A stretch of DNA of 37,099 nucleotides from Capnocytophaga bilenii (GTDB lineage: Bacteria; Bacteroidota; Bacteroidia; Flavobacteriales; Flavobacteriaceae), in assembly GCF_017565765.1 (NCBI RefSeq), contig NZ_JAGDYP010000015.1, positions 1-37,099 on the forward strand, written 5' to 3'. A program made the position numbers and the translations under genes. The notes under the pieces were generated by a model. It saw only the letters and a program-made list of their open reading frames with translations. It was not told where the DNA came from and made no database searches. How positions within the stretch are numbered: position 1 is the stretch's first letter; the number at the start of each line of letters is the position of its first letter. Positions 1 through 10,079 of this stretch are shown here, in pieces.

Positions 1-2430
1 ACTACCACAGTGGCTGTGGTTGTAGTGCAGTTGCCTGCATTTAGCTTCTCACATACGCGGTATACGATTGTATAAGTTCCCGCAGGAGTATTGTTCGGCA
101 CTGTTACCTTACCTTCATCGGTAATCGTTGGTGTCGCTACTCCGCTGCCTTTAGGCGTTGCTGGTGTTACTACCGTTACGCTTACCGTACTTGTGGTGGT
201 CGTTGCCGTACCTATATGGTCGTTGTCTATCACACTACCACTGCTAGTGCCTCCTGCCGTTACGGTTACTACATCTGGCGTTGCTACTATAGGCTCTACT
301 GGAACTACCACAGTGGCTGTGGTTGTAGTGCAGTTGCCTGCATTTAGCTTCTCACATACGCGGTATACGATTGTATAAGTTCCCGCAGGAGTATTGTTTG
401 GCACTGTTACCTTACCTTCATCAGTAATCGTTGGTGTCGCTACACCGCTGCCCTTAGGCGTTGCTGGCGTTACTACCGTTACGCTTACCATACTTGTGGT
501 GGTCGTTGCCGTACCTATATGGTCGTTGTCTATCACACTACCACTGCTAGTGCTTCCTGCCGTTACCGTTACCACATCTGGCGTTGCTACTATAGGCTCT
601 ACTGGTACTACCACTGTAGCTGTGGTTGTAGTGCAGTTACCAGCATTTAACTTCTCACATATGCGATATACGATTGTATAGGTTCCCGCAGGAGTATTGT
701 TTGGCACTGTTACCTTACCTTCATCAGTAATCGTTGGTGTCGCTACACCACTACCCTTAGGCGTTGCTGGTGTTACTACCGTTACGCTTACCGTACTTGT
801 GGTGGTCGTTGCCGTACCTATATGGTCGTTGTCTATCACACTACCACTGCTAGTGCCTCCTGCCGTTACCGTTACTACATCTGGCGTTGCTACTATAGGT
901 TCTACTGGAACTACAACAGTGGCTGTGGTTGTAGTGCAGTTGCCTGCATTTAGCTTCTCACATACGCGGTATACGATTGTATAAGTTCCCGCAGGAGTAT
1001 TGTTCGGCACTGTTACCTTACCTTCATCGGTAATCGTTGGTGTCGCTACTCCGCTGCCTTTAGGCGTTGCTGGTGTTACTACCGTTACGCTTACCGTACT
1101 TGTGGTGGTCGTTGCCGTACCTATATGGTCGTTGTCTATCACACTACCACTGCTAGTGCCTCCTGCCGTTACGGTTACTACATCTGGCGTTGCTACTATA
1201 GGCTCTACTGGAACTACCACAGTGGCTGTGGTTGTAGTGCAGTTGCCTGCATTTAGCTTCTCACAGATTTCGTATACTAGCGTATAAACCCCTGCTGGTG
1301 TGTTGTTTGGCACCATTACTTTACCTTCGCTGGTAATCGTTGGCGTTGCTGCCCCTGAACTCTTAGGCGTTGCTGGTGTTACTACCGATACGCTTACCGT
1401 GCTAGTAGTAGTCGTTGCTGTACCTATATGGTCATTATCTATTACCGAACTACTACTAGTATCGCCCACTGTTACGGTCATCACATCTGGAGTTGCTGTA
1501 ATAGGCGTTAGTGGTACTATTACCGTAGCGGTAGTAGTCGTACAGTTACCTATGTTTAGTTTCTCACAGATTTCGTATACTATCGTATAAACTCCTGCTG
1601 GCGTATTATTTGGCACCATTACTTTACCTTCGCTGGTAATCGTTGGGGTTAGCGCTCCTACACTCTTAGGTGCTGCTGGCGTTACTACCGATACGCTTAC
1701 TGTACTAGTGGTAGTGGTTGCTGTACCTATATGGTCGTTGTCTATTACCGAACTACTGCTAGTATCGCCCACCGTTACAGTCATTACATCTGGAGTTGCT
1801 GTAATAGGCGTTAGTGGTACTATTACCGTAGCGGTAGTAGTCGTACAGTTACCTGTATTTAGTTTCTCACAGATTTCGTATACTATCGTATAAACTCCCG
1901 CTGGCGTGTTGTTTGGCACCATTACTTTACCTTCGCTGGTAATCGTTGGTGTCGCTACACCGCTGCCCTTAGGCGTTGCTGGCGTTACTACCGATACGCT
2001 TACTGTACTAGTAGTAGTGGTTGCTGTACCTATATGGTCATTGTCTATTACAGAACTACTGCTAGTATCGCCCACCGTTACGGTCATTACATCTGGGGTT
2101 GCTGTAATAGGTTGTGCGCCTACTACTATGGTAGCTGTAGCCGTATCGCAAGCCGTTACACTCGCTACTTTTGTACATATCTTATAACCAATAGCATAAG
2201 TACCCGACTTTGTACCCGCTGGCAGGGTGATAGTACCATTGTTGTTCAATGTAGGGGTTGCACTACCCACTACACCTATTGCTGGGGTAACAACTGTCAT
2301 ACTTACAGTAGCTGCTGTAGCCGTTTGTGTTCCTACATTGTCGTTATCAAGTACACTATATATAGTAGAGCTTGCTACCGCTCCGTGACTAAATGTTATC
2401 GTTTCATTATTAGCCTTTATATTTACTAAG
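1..2430 (-). repeat. 303-base in-frame tandem repeats of the adhesin
   Basis: Units start at 1, 304, 607, 910, 1213, 1516, 1819 and 2122, an exact 303-base period that keeps the reading frame. The unit at 2122-2430 is strongly diverged and units from about 1270 to 2121 form an intermediate group. Units 1-1270 are nearly identical; 1-303 and 910-1212 differ by about one base over the part compared. A unit has the features SSSVIDNDHIG, VVTPATPKGSGVATP and YxxCEKLNxGNC. The array continues past the left edge, so the total copy number is unknown. Confidence 0.95.
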
Positions 2431-5400
2431 GTAATTGTAGTTGTTTTAGTTACAACACTACCGAAATTATCTATAGCTGTAAAAGTAATTGTTACTACCG
2501 CAGCTTCACAAAGGTCTGTAGGTTTTACATCCTCGTAGTTATGGGTAAGCGTTGCTATAGTAGCACAAGCTGCCCCTGCAGTTGCTGTAGCTGCCTGCTG
2601 TAGCCAATTACCTATAGAGGCATCTACATTAGCCGCTTTACAATCTATCACTAAGGTAGGCGATACAGTAAGCGTTGGCTTAGGTACAGCATTTACTAAT
2701 ACTGTTACTGTCTGTTGTGCCTCACAACCATTGGTACGCTTCACAACAAGAGTATAGGTTACCGTAAGCGGACTGGTAAGTGCCACTCCGTTATAAGTAA
2801 ACGTTGGCGTTGGCGTATTAGTGTTGTTTAAGAAGCCCAAAGCATTCGATGGGCTTACTGCTTTCCATTCATAGCCCACATAACTAGGCGCTTGAGAATT
2901 GTATTCAAAAGTTACACTACTAGTAGCACAAGTCGTAAGGCTGCTTACCAAACCACTAAGTTCAGTAGGAGCAGTTACTTTGGTAACTACATCGCCACAA
3001 AGACACACGTTATCCTCATTCTTAAGTACTAATAGCAACCTACATATTTTATCTTGCTCTACCTGATAGTCAAAAGTTCTTTCAGGCGAAGTAACTCCTT
3101 TGCCTAAAGTTTCTGTACTCGTATAAGTAGTAAGTTTAGTGTCGCCACTATCTACCTGACCATTATTATTGGCATCGTAGTAAAGACTCGCTACTACAGG
3201 ACGCGCAATGAGAGTAGCTGAAGCCGTAGCCGCATTTGCTACCTTATATTTGATAGTAAGTTTTTCTTTACCTCCTTGTATTTCTGAGGTAGAACTTATA
3301 TCCTTAAATAATAGTTCAGGACGTTCGTTTTTCACTTGTATGGTTCGTTCAAGCGATGTCCCTACTGTAAGTGAAGGACAAGTTGTAGCCGGTGGTGTTA
3401 AAGTAGTACAAGTAACCCCTGTAACTGTATCGGTAGCAAAAACCTTCAGATTTTTAGGAGTATCGCAAGCTATAACTGCATTGGCTTTTTGCACTATGTT
3501 AATACCAAGCTCAAAGAACTGCCCGTTTTTCATTCCAGCGGGTATATCCATCACCAATTCACTACCATTGCCTAAAGTACGTTCTTCACTTTGTTTTCTC
3601 ACTGGATTAGCCCAAAGTGCTCCAGGTGATTTAGTAAGACTATGTAAGTAAGAAGATGTTAATTCATACCCTTTGGGAATAGTAAATTTCAAGCGTGCGT
3701 TATTTCCTACTTGGAAAGTTGGGTCGGTACTAACTATCGTTACGCGTGTTTTATAAGTTATACCTCCACCGCATAGCGAACCATTACCACTAACGTAAGT
3801 AAGCGGGTCGAGGTTAATACTATACTTATTAACATTCACTCCTGTAATCCCTGCGATAATAGCACGTGTTTTATCGCCCGATGCTGGACTTCCACAAAGA
3901 TTATTACCTTCTATATCTATATCAAATGACGAACCTGCCGAAAAATTACAATCAGGTTGTACTTTGAATGTTAGCTTAAACTGTCGGTTATTAGCATTTA
4001 TAGGTTCGCTAAGAGAACCTGGCAAACTACCATTTGGCAAGATAGCACTAATATCAAAAGTATGTTTATTGCCATTCACACTATGACGTATCTTATTGGC
4101 ACCCGTACCTACTTGATATTTAGTACCACTACCCAATGGATATTCAACTTCTACTTCGTGGAAAGTAATTCCTGATGCCTGAGTAACGACAAGTTTAGCA
4201 TCGTAAATATCACCTTCATCGGCACTATTGATTGTATAACTATAAGGTGTTTTATCACACATTGTGATGCTACCCACCTTATTAGGGTCGTTATAGCCTG
4301 GGTTTGATGGGGCAGCTGCTATTTCTTTTTTACTTTTAGCTATAGTAATTGAGAATGTAGCACTTTTATCACTACAAGTATTTCGGTAACCTGTTGTAGG
4401 GTTGCTCCAGCAGTTCCAACCTGCATATACTTTAAGGTGTAAAACAGGAGAGTTACAATTGGTAATTTTGTAGTTTATTTTGAAATAACGTACAGAGTTC
4501 TTAAGTATCTTGCCGTCATTACCTGCTTCACTCAAGAAAAACATCTTTTCTCCTGAAATGCTACTTTGTGCAGTATAAGTTCGCACATGTGCTTTTGCAC
4601 TCGTAATTTCAGTTAGCGAAAGCACTTCTAAGCCCGTAACATCAGGAATAGAAACCCAACCAAAAGGAGCATCATTATCTTTTATATTTTCAATTTTTAT
4701 GATAGCATCCTCTGTATTCTTAGTAGCTTTCACAGTTAGTTGCGATACAGCTTCTATGTTAATATCTGGTTTTTTACTTTCGGCAAAAAGTATAGGGCGT
4801 TCATTCAAGTAGTCAGTTGCAATAAGGCTATTAGCTGTTTCGGCATAGTGATAATAATAATCTTCATACTCTATATTAGAGCTTATAATCTCATTCATTG
4901 CCTTAGCATCAAGTCCCTGATCCCAAAAAGTCTTATTGCCATCTACTGTTTTTGCCTTGCACGATGGTTGTATAAAAACTTTTATGTATTCATTATAATC
5001 GTTCACTACGGTTATCATACCCGGTGGCAAATGCCCTGTAGTGCCTTTAGGAGGGTTTATATAGGTATAAGTTTTCCAAGTACCATCATCCACTACGGTC
5101 AATTTACTCATATCTACTGTTGCTTCTTTAGCAGCCTCTGCTATTTTATAACTATAGGTATACTTGATATTGGTAATTTGGTAAGCACTTGGCATCTTGA
5201 TTGTTATCTTTTTAGTAAGACGCGCAGGGCGGAACTCTTGTGAAAAATAAGTCCCCCCAGGCTTAAACCTACGTGCCGCATAAATAAGGTTACTTCCTAA
5301 TTGTACTGCATTACAACCTGAAAATTCTTTGTATTCATTGGTAGCCAACATTGATTGTGTTTCGGCTATATAGAATATAGGGGTTAGGCTAGGACCGCAG

Positions 5401-7880
5401 TGTTTTTCAGCAGTATGATATCCCTCTGTATGAATAGCCGTATCGGTGGTAGGATTGTCGAGCGTATAGAAAAACGATTCTATACCTGATTGTATATCCA
5501 TCGTGCGGTCATTACTATTAGTGGGGTTGTTATTCTTCACTTGGTAGGTTGCCACCGCTGTAAAGGTAGCTCCTGCCGGAAGTGTACCTGCTGGCAACAA
5601 AGAAGTAAGATTCCAACGGAAGTATTTCTTACCTGCGGCATTGGTACCTCTCATAGGGTTGGTAGCAGAAGCATTAAAAGTCAGCTCTGTTCCGCCATTT
5701 ACTGTTAGGGTTATCTTTTTAGGCTCTAATTCAGCTGTTTTTTCTACTTTCACCCAATAGAAAAGGTTATCAATAGATTTACCAGCGTGCTGTTGTCCTT
5801 TAGTAATGAATTCTATATCATCTAAATAAAGGGCGCGCATACGTTCTATAGGGGATACTTCGGTACGAGTTCGTTTGGCGGTCATAGTATGGTCTTTCCA
5901 ACCATACGAATTATCGGCACGTTCCACTATCGTACTGAGGATGGTAGGAGCTTGTATAGAGCAAATGCCAGCACAAACTACAGGTATATTAGTGGTTTGA
6001 CCACAAACTAACGGAATATCACAATAAGTGCCATCGCCATTTTTTACCATCAAATACACTGAATAGGTAATAGGCACTTCACTTCTACCATTACAGTCGT
6101 CTAAGAGAGCATCGAAGCTGAGATAACCAGAAGTAAGGTCTCTATAGGTAGCTGTATTGCTAGTAGTAATAGTTACTGTGGTATTAGGGGCTATATCGGC
6201 TATGCTAATAGGGGCTACTTCTGAAGCACCAAAAACATTTGTGCGGCGGTAAAGCTTTACGTTTTGGAGTTTTAGCCCTGCAGGAGTAGTTAGTACATAC
6301 TTAAACTGACGCATATTGTCTGATAAAGTACCTTCATTTTTGAGTCTTTGGTGTATTCCGAGAGAAGGCCAGTTCATACCAGGGGCAATATAACCTGCTG
6401 AAGGCACATTCTGTACTAATTGAGCAGGAAGTTTAGAAGCGTCATTTACCCCGTTGAAATAGATACGCATAGTGCCATAATCTATCAGACGTAAATCAGA
6501 TTTATCACGCCCTCCTGTACATACATTATCGTATAGCACATAAGCTCTTGGCTGTAGGCTGAAATAATTCTTAGTTGTTTTTCCTGGTTGCAGACATTGA
6601 AATTCTTGCTTCTTTTTCAAATCAAAAGCTATTTGAAAATAAGCGCCTTTTTTAAGGTCGTCTTTAAAGCCATCGCCATCTTCATCGGTAAATCCTACAT
6701 TCCTTGATCCTAAAGAAGCATTAGATACAGCTGCTAAATCACTAAATTTAATGAAACGAGTATTACCCGTACCAGTGGCTGCAATAGGAATTTCAGTTCC
6801 ATCAGTAGCTATTAAGCGAATATTAATAGGTTCAAAATAACTAAACCCTATAGTAGGATCTCCGTCAAAAAGTTGCACCTCTACATTATAGGCTGTTCCT
6901 TTAGGATCGGTTGTTTCATTATCAAAACGCACGTAATAAGTACCTAAAATATTGCCACAAAAGCCATCTTGCCATTTAAAATAATTAAAGGCACTGTTGC
7001 TACTATGTGTAATAATAGGTATACCTGTACTTACGCTGATATTTTTAGCGCTAGTATTCGTTTCAAAAATCACAGTATCAGTACCCCAGTGAGCTTCATA
7101 GCCAATTTGTCTACCCGCAGTACATTTTTTTACCGTATAATTTTCACTAATTGTAACGGCTTGGTTATTTGCCAAATGCACATTAGGCACTTTATACACT
7201 GTTTTACCTCCAATAACCATTGGGGTAAGCTTAGTGCCAGCATACCAAAAGCTATTGCCTACTACATCGGCAGGATAGTTTACCGAAAAATACACATCTT
7301 TCACAATACCATAACCCGTATTGCGAATAGTAAAAGTTTTAGTATGTGTACCCAAGGCATCGCTATGAGTAGTTTCGGGCAGCTGCACCGTAAGTGTAGG
7401 TGCTTTTAAATCATAAGCTGGATTATTAAAAGCAGGCTGAGAAGCTACTCCGCCTATTGTTAATACAACTTTATCTTTCAAATCGTCTAAATTGGCTAAA
7501 GCAGCCTTAGTAACCTTACGCTTGATAGCTAAAGTTATATTACTGCCTGAAGCAGCTGTTACTGTAAATCGAGGCGCAGCAGCTGTATGCCCTGTTGCTT
7601 GAGCTACAGTAGCGCCACCACCTGAAACAGTTACTGAATTGGGTATATACTCAATACCTGAAGCTAAATCAATAGCTACATCAGCAGTTGTATAACCCGT
7701 GTTCATAATAAACGTAACGGTAAGCGTCCCTGCCGAAAAATCATCTTTATCAGCAAAATGAGCTCCTGTTTCGGCTGTAACATTGCTAATAGCTACTACT
7801 ATCTGAGCCTTAGCTATACCCGAAAGCAACAAAAGAGTTAGGGTTACCGAAATTGTAAAAAGTTTTTTTAAATTAAGCAT
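1..7880 (-). CDS. Giant secreted repeat adhesin (partial, C-terminus off the left edge)
   Basis: The minus strand is open from an ATG at 7880 to the window edge, at least 2626 residues; frame was checked at several points. Residues 1-26 form a signal peptide (charged start, LTLLLLSG core, cut near AKA-Q). Residues to about 1640 are beta-rich, Cys-containing repeats of the kind seen in DUF11-like surface proteins. About 1640-1730 looks PKD/Ig-like (motif YEWKAVSPS). About 1730-1817 resembles the HYR-like module of Bacteroidota adhesins (VTITFTAIDNFG). From about 1817 on there are 101-residue tandem repeats, each with two cysteines nine residues apart, probably a disulfide. Likely role: cell-surface adhesion, possibly exported by the type IX system; the C-terminal sorting domain that would prove this lies outside the window. 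The gene is alone, behind the lipB terminator. Confidence 0.85.
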   Translation of the reverse strand, partial: MLNLKKLFTISVTLTLLLLSGIAKAQIVVAISNVTAETGAHFADKDDFSAGTLTVTFIMNTGYTTADVAIDLASGIEYIPNSVTVSGGGATVAQATGHTAAAPRFTVTAASGSNITLAIKRKVTKAALANLDDLKDKVVLTIGGVASQPAFNNPAYDLKAPTLTVQLPETTHSDALGTHTKTFTIRNTGYGIVKDVYFSVNYPADVVGNSFWYAGTKLTPMVIGGKTVYKVPNVHLANNQAVTISENYTVKKCTAGRQIGYEAHWGTDTVIFETNTSAKNISVSTGIPIITHSSNSAFNYFKWQDGFCGNILGTYYVRFDNETTDPKGTAYNVEVQLFDGDPTIGFSYFEPINIRLIATDGTEIPIAATGTGNTRFIKFSDLAAVSNASLGSRNVGFTDEDGDGFKDDLKKGAYFQIAFDLKKKQEFQCLQPGKTTKNYFSLQPRAYVLYDNVCTGGRDKSDLRLIDYGTMRIYFNGVNDASKLPAQLVQNVPSAGYIAPGMNWPSLGIHQRLKNEGTLSDNMRQFKYVLTTPAGLKLQNVKLYRRTNVFGASEVAPISIADIAPNTTVTITTSNTATYRDLTSGYLSFDALLDDCNGRSEVPITYSVYLMVKNGDGTYCDIPLVCGQTTNIPVVCAGICSIQAPTILSTIVERADNSYGWKDHTMTAKRTRTEVSPIERMRALYLDDIEFITKGQQHAGKSIDNLFYWVKVEKTAELEPKKITLTVNGGTELTFNASATNPMRGTNAAGKKYFRWNLTSLLPAGTLPAGATFTAVATYQVKNNNPTNSNDRTMDIQSGIESFFYTLDNPTTDTAIHTEGYHTAEKHCGPSLTPIFYIAETQSMLATNEYKEFSGCNAVQLGSNLIYAARRFKPGGTYFSQEFRPARLTKKITIKMPSAYQITNIKYTYSYKIAEAAKEATVDMSKLTVVDDGTWKTYTYINPPKGTTGHLPPGMITVVNDYNEYIKVFIQPSCKAKTVDGNKTFWDQGLDAKAMNEIISSNIEYEDYYYHYAETANSLIATDYLNERPILFAESKKPDINIEAVSQLTVKATKNTEDAIIKIENIKDNDAPFGWVSIPDVTGLEVLSLTEITSAKAHVRTYTAQSSISGEKMFFLSEAGNDGKILKNSVRYFKINYKITNCNSPVLHLKVYAGWNCWSNPTTGYRNTCSDKSATFSITIAKSKKEIAAAPSNPGYNDPNKVGSITMCDKTPYSYTINSADEGDIYDAKLVVTQASGITFHEVEVEYPLGSGTKYQVGTGANKIRHSVNGNKHTFDISAILPNGSLPGSLSEPINANNRQFKLTFKVQPDCNFSAGSSFDIDIEGNNLCGSPASGDKTRAIIAGITGVNVNKYSINLDPLTYVSGNGSLCGGGITYKTRVTIVSTDPTFQVGNNARLKFTIPKGYELTSSYLHSLTKSPGALWANPVRKQSEERTLGNGSELVMDIPAGMKNGQFFELGINIVQKANAVIACDTPKNLKVFATDTVTGVTCTTLTPPATTCPSLTVGTSLERTIQVKNERPELLFKDISSTSEIQGGKEKLTIKYKVANAATASATLIARPVVASLYYDANNNGQVDSGDTKLTTYTSTETLGKGVTSPERTFDYQVEQDKICRLLLVLKNEDNVCLCGDVVTKVTAPTELSGLVSSLTTCATSSVTFEYNSQAPSYVGYEWKAVSPSNALGFLNNTNTPTPTFTYNGVALTSPLTVTYTLVVKRTNGCEAQQTVTVLVNAVPKPTLTVSPTLVIDCKAANVDASIGNWLQQAATATAGAACATIATLTHNYEDVKPTDLCEAAVVTITFTAIDNFGSVVTKTTTITLVNIKANNETITFSHGAVASSTIYSVLDNDNVGTQTATAATVSMTVVTPAIGVVGSATPTLNNNGTITLPAGTKSGTYAIGYKICTKVASVTACDTATATIVVGAQPITATPDVMTVTVGDTSSSSVIDNDHIGTATTTTSTVSVSVVTPATPKGSGVATPTITSEGKVMVPNNTPAGVYTIVYEICEKLNTGNCTTTTATVIVPLTPITATPDVMTVTVGDTSSSSVIDNDHIGTATTTTSTVSVSVVTPAAPKSVGALTPTITSEGKVMVPNNTPAGVYTIVYEICEKLNIGNCTTTTATVIVPLTPITATPDVMTVTVGDTSSSSVIDNDHIGTATTTTSTVSVSVVTPATPKSSGAATPTITSEGKVMVPNNTPAGVYTLVYEICEKLNAGNCTTTTATVVVPVEPIVATPDVVTVTAGGTSSGSVIDNDHIGTATTTTSTVSVTVVTPATPKGSGVATPTITDEGKVTVPNNTPAGTYTIVYRVCEKLNAGNCTTTTATVVVPVEPIVATPDVVTVTAGGTSSGSVIDNDHIGTATTTTSTVSVTVVTPATPKGSGVATPTITDEGKVTVPNNTPAGTYTIVYRICEKLNAGNCTTTTATVVVPVEPIVATPDVVTVTAGSTSSGSVIDNDHIGTATTTTSMVSVTVVTPATPKGSGVATPTITDEGKVTVPNNTPAGTYTIVYRVCEKLNAGNCTTTTATVVVPVEPIVATPDVVTVTAGGTSSGSVIDNDHIGTATTTTSTVSVTVVTPATPKGSGVATPTITDEGKVTVPNNTPAGTYTIVYRVCEKLNAGNCTTTTATVV

Positions 7881-8343
7881 TATTGTTTAATTATTAGTTG
7901 TTAGTGATTAGTTTTTAGTATTAGTGTTCTGAAAGTTATATTTAAAATCTTTTTTATAGCAGCTTTGTAGCAGTGCCTCATTACAAAAGTAATCTACTAA
8001 TAATAAGGCACTTATCTCTGTATTTCCCCTGTGATTGCATTAGTTTAAGTTTAAGTTTGGGTTTTTATTACAATTTATTTTCAAAAGTGCATAATTAAGG
8101 GCAAAATTACAAAACTTTTTAGAAGTAGAAATAACAAGCAACATATTTAACACTTTTTTTAACTATAATAAAGCTCCACTTTATCTTAATTTTTTATTCT
8201 GCTTATGCTATTTTAGTTACAATGAAGAATTTTACTTTTTTAGAAAGCATAAAAAGAAAAACGAAAGAGGCTAACCAAAAAGTTTCATTTTCGGGCAAAA
8301 GAAGTTTTAAAACAAATGAACCTTTTTGTAACTCACTGATTAT
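7881..8343. other. AT-rich intergenic region upstream of the adhesin
   Basis: No reading frame of interest. It holds the 5' leader and promoter of the adhesin gene on the minus strand; two TAnnTTTG matches (7984-7991 and 8102-8109) are visible. The rest is AT-rich with no recognisable repeat or RNA. Confidence 0.6.
7984..7991 (-). promoter_or_regulatory. Candidate -7 box for the adhesin gene
   Basis: Minus strand reads TACTTTTG, a match to the Bacteroidota -7 consensus TAnnTTTG, 104 bases upstream of the ATG. No good TTG/TTTG element lies 19-21 bases upstream, so the call is weak. An alternative TAATTTTG is at 8102-8109. Confidence 0.35.
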
Positions 8344-8380
8344 CAAAAATCGCTTCTCTCCCTTCAAAGGGAAAGAAGCG
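8344..8380 (-). terminator. Rho-independent terminator after lipB
   Basis: CGCTTCTCTCCCTT at 8351-8364 pairs with AAGGGAAAGAAGCG at 8367-8380 with one mismatch around a 2-base loop. On the minus strand the stem is followed by ATTTTTGA. It lies about 30 bases beyond the lipB stop and separates the operon from the adhesin gene. Confidence 0.8.
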
Positions 8381-8411
8381 ATGTAAATGTTTTTTTTCAG
8401 AGAGCTTCTTG

Positions 8412-9113
8412 TTATTTTATCAAATCTGTTTGAAAGATTTCGGCAAAATGAAGAAGAATACGTTCTTTCACTTCGGCAAGAGGGATAGTTGCTTTAGCCA
8501 GCTCTACATTCAGGGAAGTTACAGCCTTGCCTCGTATGCCACAAGGAATAATATTATCAAAATAACCCAAATCGGTATTTACGTTTAGGGCAAAGCCGTG
8601 CATAGTTACCCAGCGCGAAGCACGCACCCCCATAGCACATATTTTGCGGGCAAAAGGCGTACCTACATCTATCCAAACCCCTGTTTCGCCTTCACTGCGT
8701 TCTCCTTTAAGTCCGTAATCGGCAAGGGTAAGAATTATAACCTCTTCAAGCGAACGCAAATATTTATGAATATCGGTAAAAAAGTTATCCAAATCCAATA
8801 TAGGGTAACCTACTATCTGCCCGGGACCGTGATAAGTAATATCCCCTCCCCTATTAATTTTGTAGAAAGTAGCACCCTTATCTTGCAATGCCTGTTCGTT
8901 GATAAGTAAGTTTTCTATATGCCCACTTTTCCCTAGCGTATATACGTGTGGGTGTTCTACAAAAAGAAAGTAATTATTGGTAGGCAGCGGGGTTGCCAGC
9001 GTTTTATTATTTGCTTTTTGAGCTACAATTTCCTGAAAAAGCTGTTCTTGGTAGTCCCAGCATTCTTTATAGTCCTTAGTGCCTAAATCTTTAACGACGA
9101 GCTGTTTGTTCAT
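8412..9113 (-). CDS. lipB: Octanoyltransferase LipB
   Basis: Transfers the octanoyl group from octanoyl-ACP to lipoyl domains of enzymes such as pyruvate dehydrogenase, the first step of lipoate synthesis; cytosolic. With the start at 9113 (MNKQLVVKDL) the product is 233 residues, the usual LipB length; an in-frame ATG at 9146 would add 11 residues lying inside the upstream gene. The family signature RGGDITYHGPGQ is at about residues 88-99 (His95). The catalytic pair is Cys191 in PCGI and Lys195 in RGKAVTS. The start overlaps the end of the upstream peptidase gene by 23 bases, so the two are probably translationally coupled. Last gene of the run, followed by a terminator. Confidence 0.95.
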   Translation of the reverse strand: MNKQLVVKDLGTKDYKECWDYQEQLFQEIVAQKANNKTLATPLPTNNYFLFVEHPHVYTLGKSGHIENLLINEQALQDKGATFYKINRGGDITYHGPGQIVGYPILDLDNFFTDIHKYLRSLEEVIILTLADYGLKGERSEGETGVWIDVGTPFARKICAMGVRASRWVTMHGFALNVNTDLGYFDNIIPCGIRGKAVTSLNVELAKATIPLAEVKERILLHFAEIFQTDLIK

Positions 9114-9972
9114 AGATTGTATTGATATTTCCTTCTCTAATGTCACCTGTATTATAGCCTTTCATAAACCAGTATTTTCGTTGTTCAGACGTACCGTGTG
9201 TGAATGAGTCAGGCACCACGTGTCCTTGCATACGCTTTTGTATAGCGTCATCACCCACGGCGTGAGCAGCACTCAAAGCCTCGTCTATATCATCAGCATC
9301 GAGATATTTTTTGTTGTGGTGTGTCCAAACCCCTGCGTAGAAGTCGGCTTGTAGTTCTTGTGCTACAGACCATTTATTCGCTGCCGCTTTGCTAAGCCCT
9401 TGTTCTTTGCGCCTCACTTCTGCCGAAGTGCCTAAAAGAGTTTGCACGTGGTGTCCTACCTCGTGCGCCATTACATAAGCAATAGCAAAGTCGCCTCCTT
9501 TAGCACCAAAGCGTGTTTTGAGTTCTTCAAAGAAATCCATATCCATATACAATTTGTGGTCTGCAGGACAATAAAAAGGACCTACAGCTGAAGAAGCTGT
9601 ACCACAACCTGTATTTACTTGTGAGGTAAAAAGTACGAGTTTAGGGTCTTCGTAAGTTCCTAAACCGTTTTCTGAAAATATTTTTTGCCATACATCTTCA
9701 GTATCTGCCAATACTGTAGCCGTAAAATCGCCTATTTTCTTTTGTTCAGGGGTAAGTTCTACTTGTTCGGTAGGAGCACCCCCTTGTTGGGCACCGCCAG
9801 CCACTTGGTTCACTACCGAAGCCACTTGTTGCCCTGTTTCGCCCCCAAAAAGCTGTAGCAGTAGTACGATAACACCTATAATACCACCACCCGCAATGAG
9901 TTTGCCGCCACCACCGCGCAGCCCGCGTCTGTCTTCCACATTATTACTTTGTCGTCTTCCTTCCCATTTCAT
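9091..9972 (-). CDS. Neutral zinc metallopeptidase (YpfJ / PF04228 family)
   Basis: 293 residues, typical for the family. It begins with the family hallmark MKWEGRRQSNNVEDRRG, then a Gly-rich stretch and one membrane segment (about residues 25-43). A linker rich in Gln and Gly leads to the catalytic domain, placed outside the membrane. The zinc motif HEVGH is at 170-174, followed by a conserved helix with ELQADFYAGVW that should supply the third ligand. Cys123 and Cys135 could form a disulfide. Substrate is unknown for the family. It overlaps lipB by 23 bases and lies 107 bases after the MutS-like gene, a gap with a possible promoter of its own. Confidence 0.9.
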   Translation of the reverse strand: MKWEGRRQSNNVEDRRGLRGGGGKLIAGGGIIGVIVLLLQLFGGETGQQVASVVNQVAGGAQQGGAPTEQVELTPEQKKIGDFTATVLADTEDVWQKIFSENGLGTYEDPKLVLFTSQVNTGCGTASSAVGPFYCPADHKLYMDMDFFEELKTRFGAKGGDFAIAYVMAHEVGHHVQTLLGTSAEVRRKEQGLSKAAANKWSVAQELQADFYAGVWTHHNKKYLDADDIDEALSAAHAVGDDAIQKRMQGHVVPDSFTHGTSEQRKYWFMKGYNTGDIREGNINTIYEQTARR

Positions 9973-10005
9973 AGAATTATTTTTTTTTTAATTATTAAGT
10001 TTTTG

Positions 10006-10013
10006 CAAAGATA
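10006..10013 (-). promoter_or_regulatory. Candidate -7 box for the peptidase-lipB pair
   Basis: Minus strand reads TATCTTTG, a perfect TAnnTTTG, 34 bases upstream of the peptidase ATG in the largest gap of the run. No clear -33 element at the expected distance. Confidence 0.4.
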
Positions 10014-10079
10014 TAAAATAATTAGTAATTAAAAGGCTTTTAATGATTGATTTTTTCAATAGATTCATCAAGAAACTGC

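Noticed and set aside
91-2187. Series of plus-strand Val/Thr-rich open frames of 93-96 codons
   Set aside because: They repeat with the 303-base period and lie opposite the adhesin gene; they are by-products of its Thr/Val/Ser-rich repeats, not genes.
8412-9146. LipB start at 9146
   Set aside because: The extra 11 residues are not typical of LipB and lie wholly within the peptidase gene; the ATG at 9113 gives the usual length.
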